Below the pieces are notes generated by a model. It worked only from the letters and a program-made list of their open reading frames with translations, searched no databases and was not told where the DNA came from. From positions 483,606 through 547,605 of the forward strand of contig NZ_OUMZ01000007.1 of the NCBI RefSeq assembly GCF_900327775.1: DNA of 64,000 bases, given 5' to 3'. Below, piece by piece: positions 63,945 to 64,000 of this stretch. Both the position numbers and the translations under genes were made by a program. The first letter of the stretch is position 1; each line of letters begins with the position of its first letter. The DNA comes from Roseovarius sp. EL26 (GTDB taxonomy: Bacteria; Pseudomonadota; Alphaproteobacteria; Rhodobacterales; Rhodobacteraceae).

Positions 63945-64000
63945 CGAATTCTTTAGCTCCTACTCATTAGGTGTATTTCGTTGGTCTCCCCCTCTAGACG

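Noticed and set aside
55313..64000. Attachment-site repeat of the tRNA-Thr 3' end
   Set aside because: I looked for a second copy of the GTTCGAGTCC-to-CCA segment within the window and did not find one; no integrase is present either.
1..64000. CRISPR array
   Set aside because: No set of regularly spaced direct repeats was seen apart from the coding 21-bp array at the start.

Overview
The window is a 64 kb chromosomal segment of a marine alphaproteobacterium, most likely a member of the Roseobacter group (Rhodobacteraceae). The evidence is the gene sets and their order: pccB-small genes-pccA-methylmalonyl-CoA mutase, an ABC transporter joined to acs and facing an ScfR-type regulator and a symporter-type histidine kinase, hdaA-ppk-ppx, a short alphaproteobacterial-type proS, a GapR-like DUF2312 protein, and an SOS box of the alphaproteobacterial GTTC-N7-GTTC form. 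Protein families were judged by reading motifs; no database search was run.

Layout. 1-8.7 kb: the tail of a Gly/Ser/Asp repeat protein, a BASS-type transporter, trmB, argE, a degenerate nuclease-like exported protein, the RNase P RNA, a nitrilase-family hydrolase divergent from an Lrp/AsnC regulator, an AmpD-like amidase, an Excalibur lipoprotein, and gatC-gatA. 8.9-20.3 kb: a Bcr/CflA-type exporter divergent from a propionyl-CoA block (pccB, small conserved genes including two tiny lipoproteins, pccA, methylmalonyl-CoA mutase), interrupted by a Y-family DNA polymerase with its own LexA box. 20.7-22.7 kb: a low-GC, apparently acquired gene fusing an alpha/beta-hydrolase-like domain to a GT90-like glycosyltransferase, followed by a possible transposase relic. 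23-37.8 kb: VOC, GNAT, TerB-DnaJ and EEP genes, then ppx, ppk, hdaA and an AI-2E-family transporter, proS, the queuosine operon queCDEF behind a preQ1-I riboswitch, and two DMT exporters.

38-50.2 kb is an acetyl-CoA control and uptake locus. A substrate-binding protein, livHMGF-like ABC genes and acs run on the minus strand. Divergently, an ScfR-family regulator, a single-domain response regulator, a small membrane protein and a symporter/histidine-kinase hybrid run on the plus strand. Two strong palindromes lie in the divergent promoter region; one has the 8-N4-8 form known for PccR, a relative of this regulator.

50.2-55.3 kb holds an MBL hydrolase, a degenerate FadB-like protein, small genes, a GapR-like protein and tRNA-Thr(TGT). 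From the tRNA to the window end the DNA looks accessory: an orphan ParD-like antitoxin, a phage-type adenine methyltransferase translationally coupled to a GT-C-like membrane protein, and a tightly overlapping minus-strand surface-glycan operon (nucleotidyltransferase, HAD phosphatase, APH-fold kinase, PF03706 membrane protein, GT2, GtrA).
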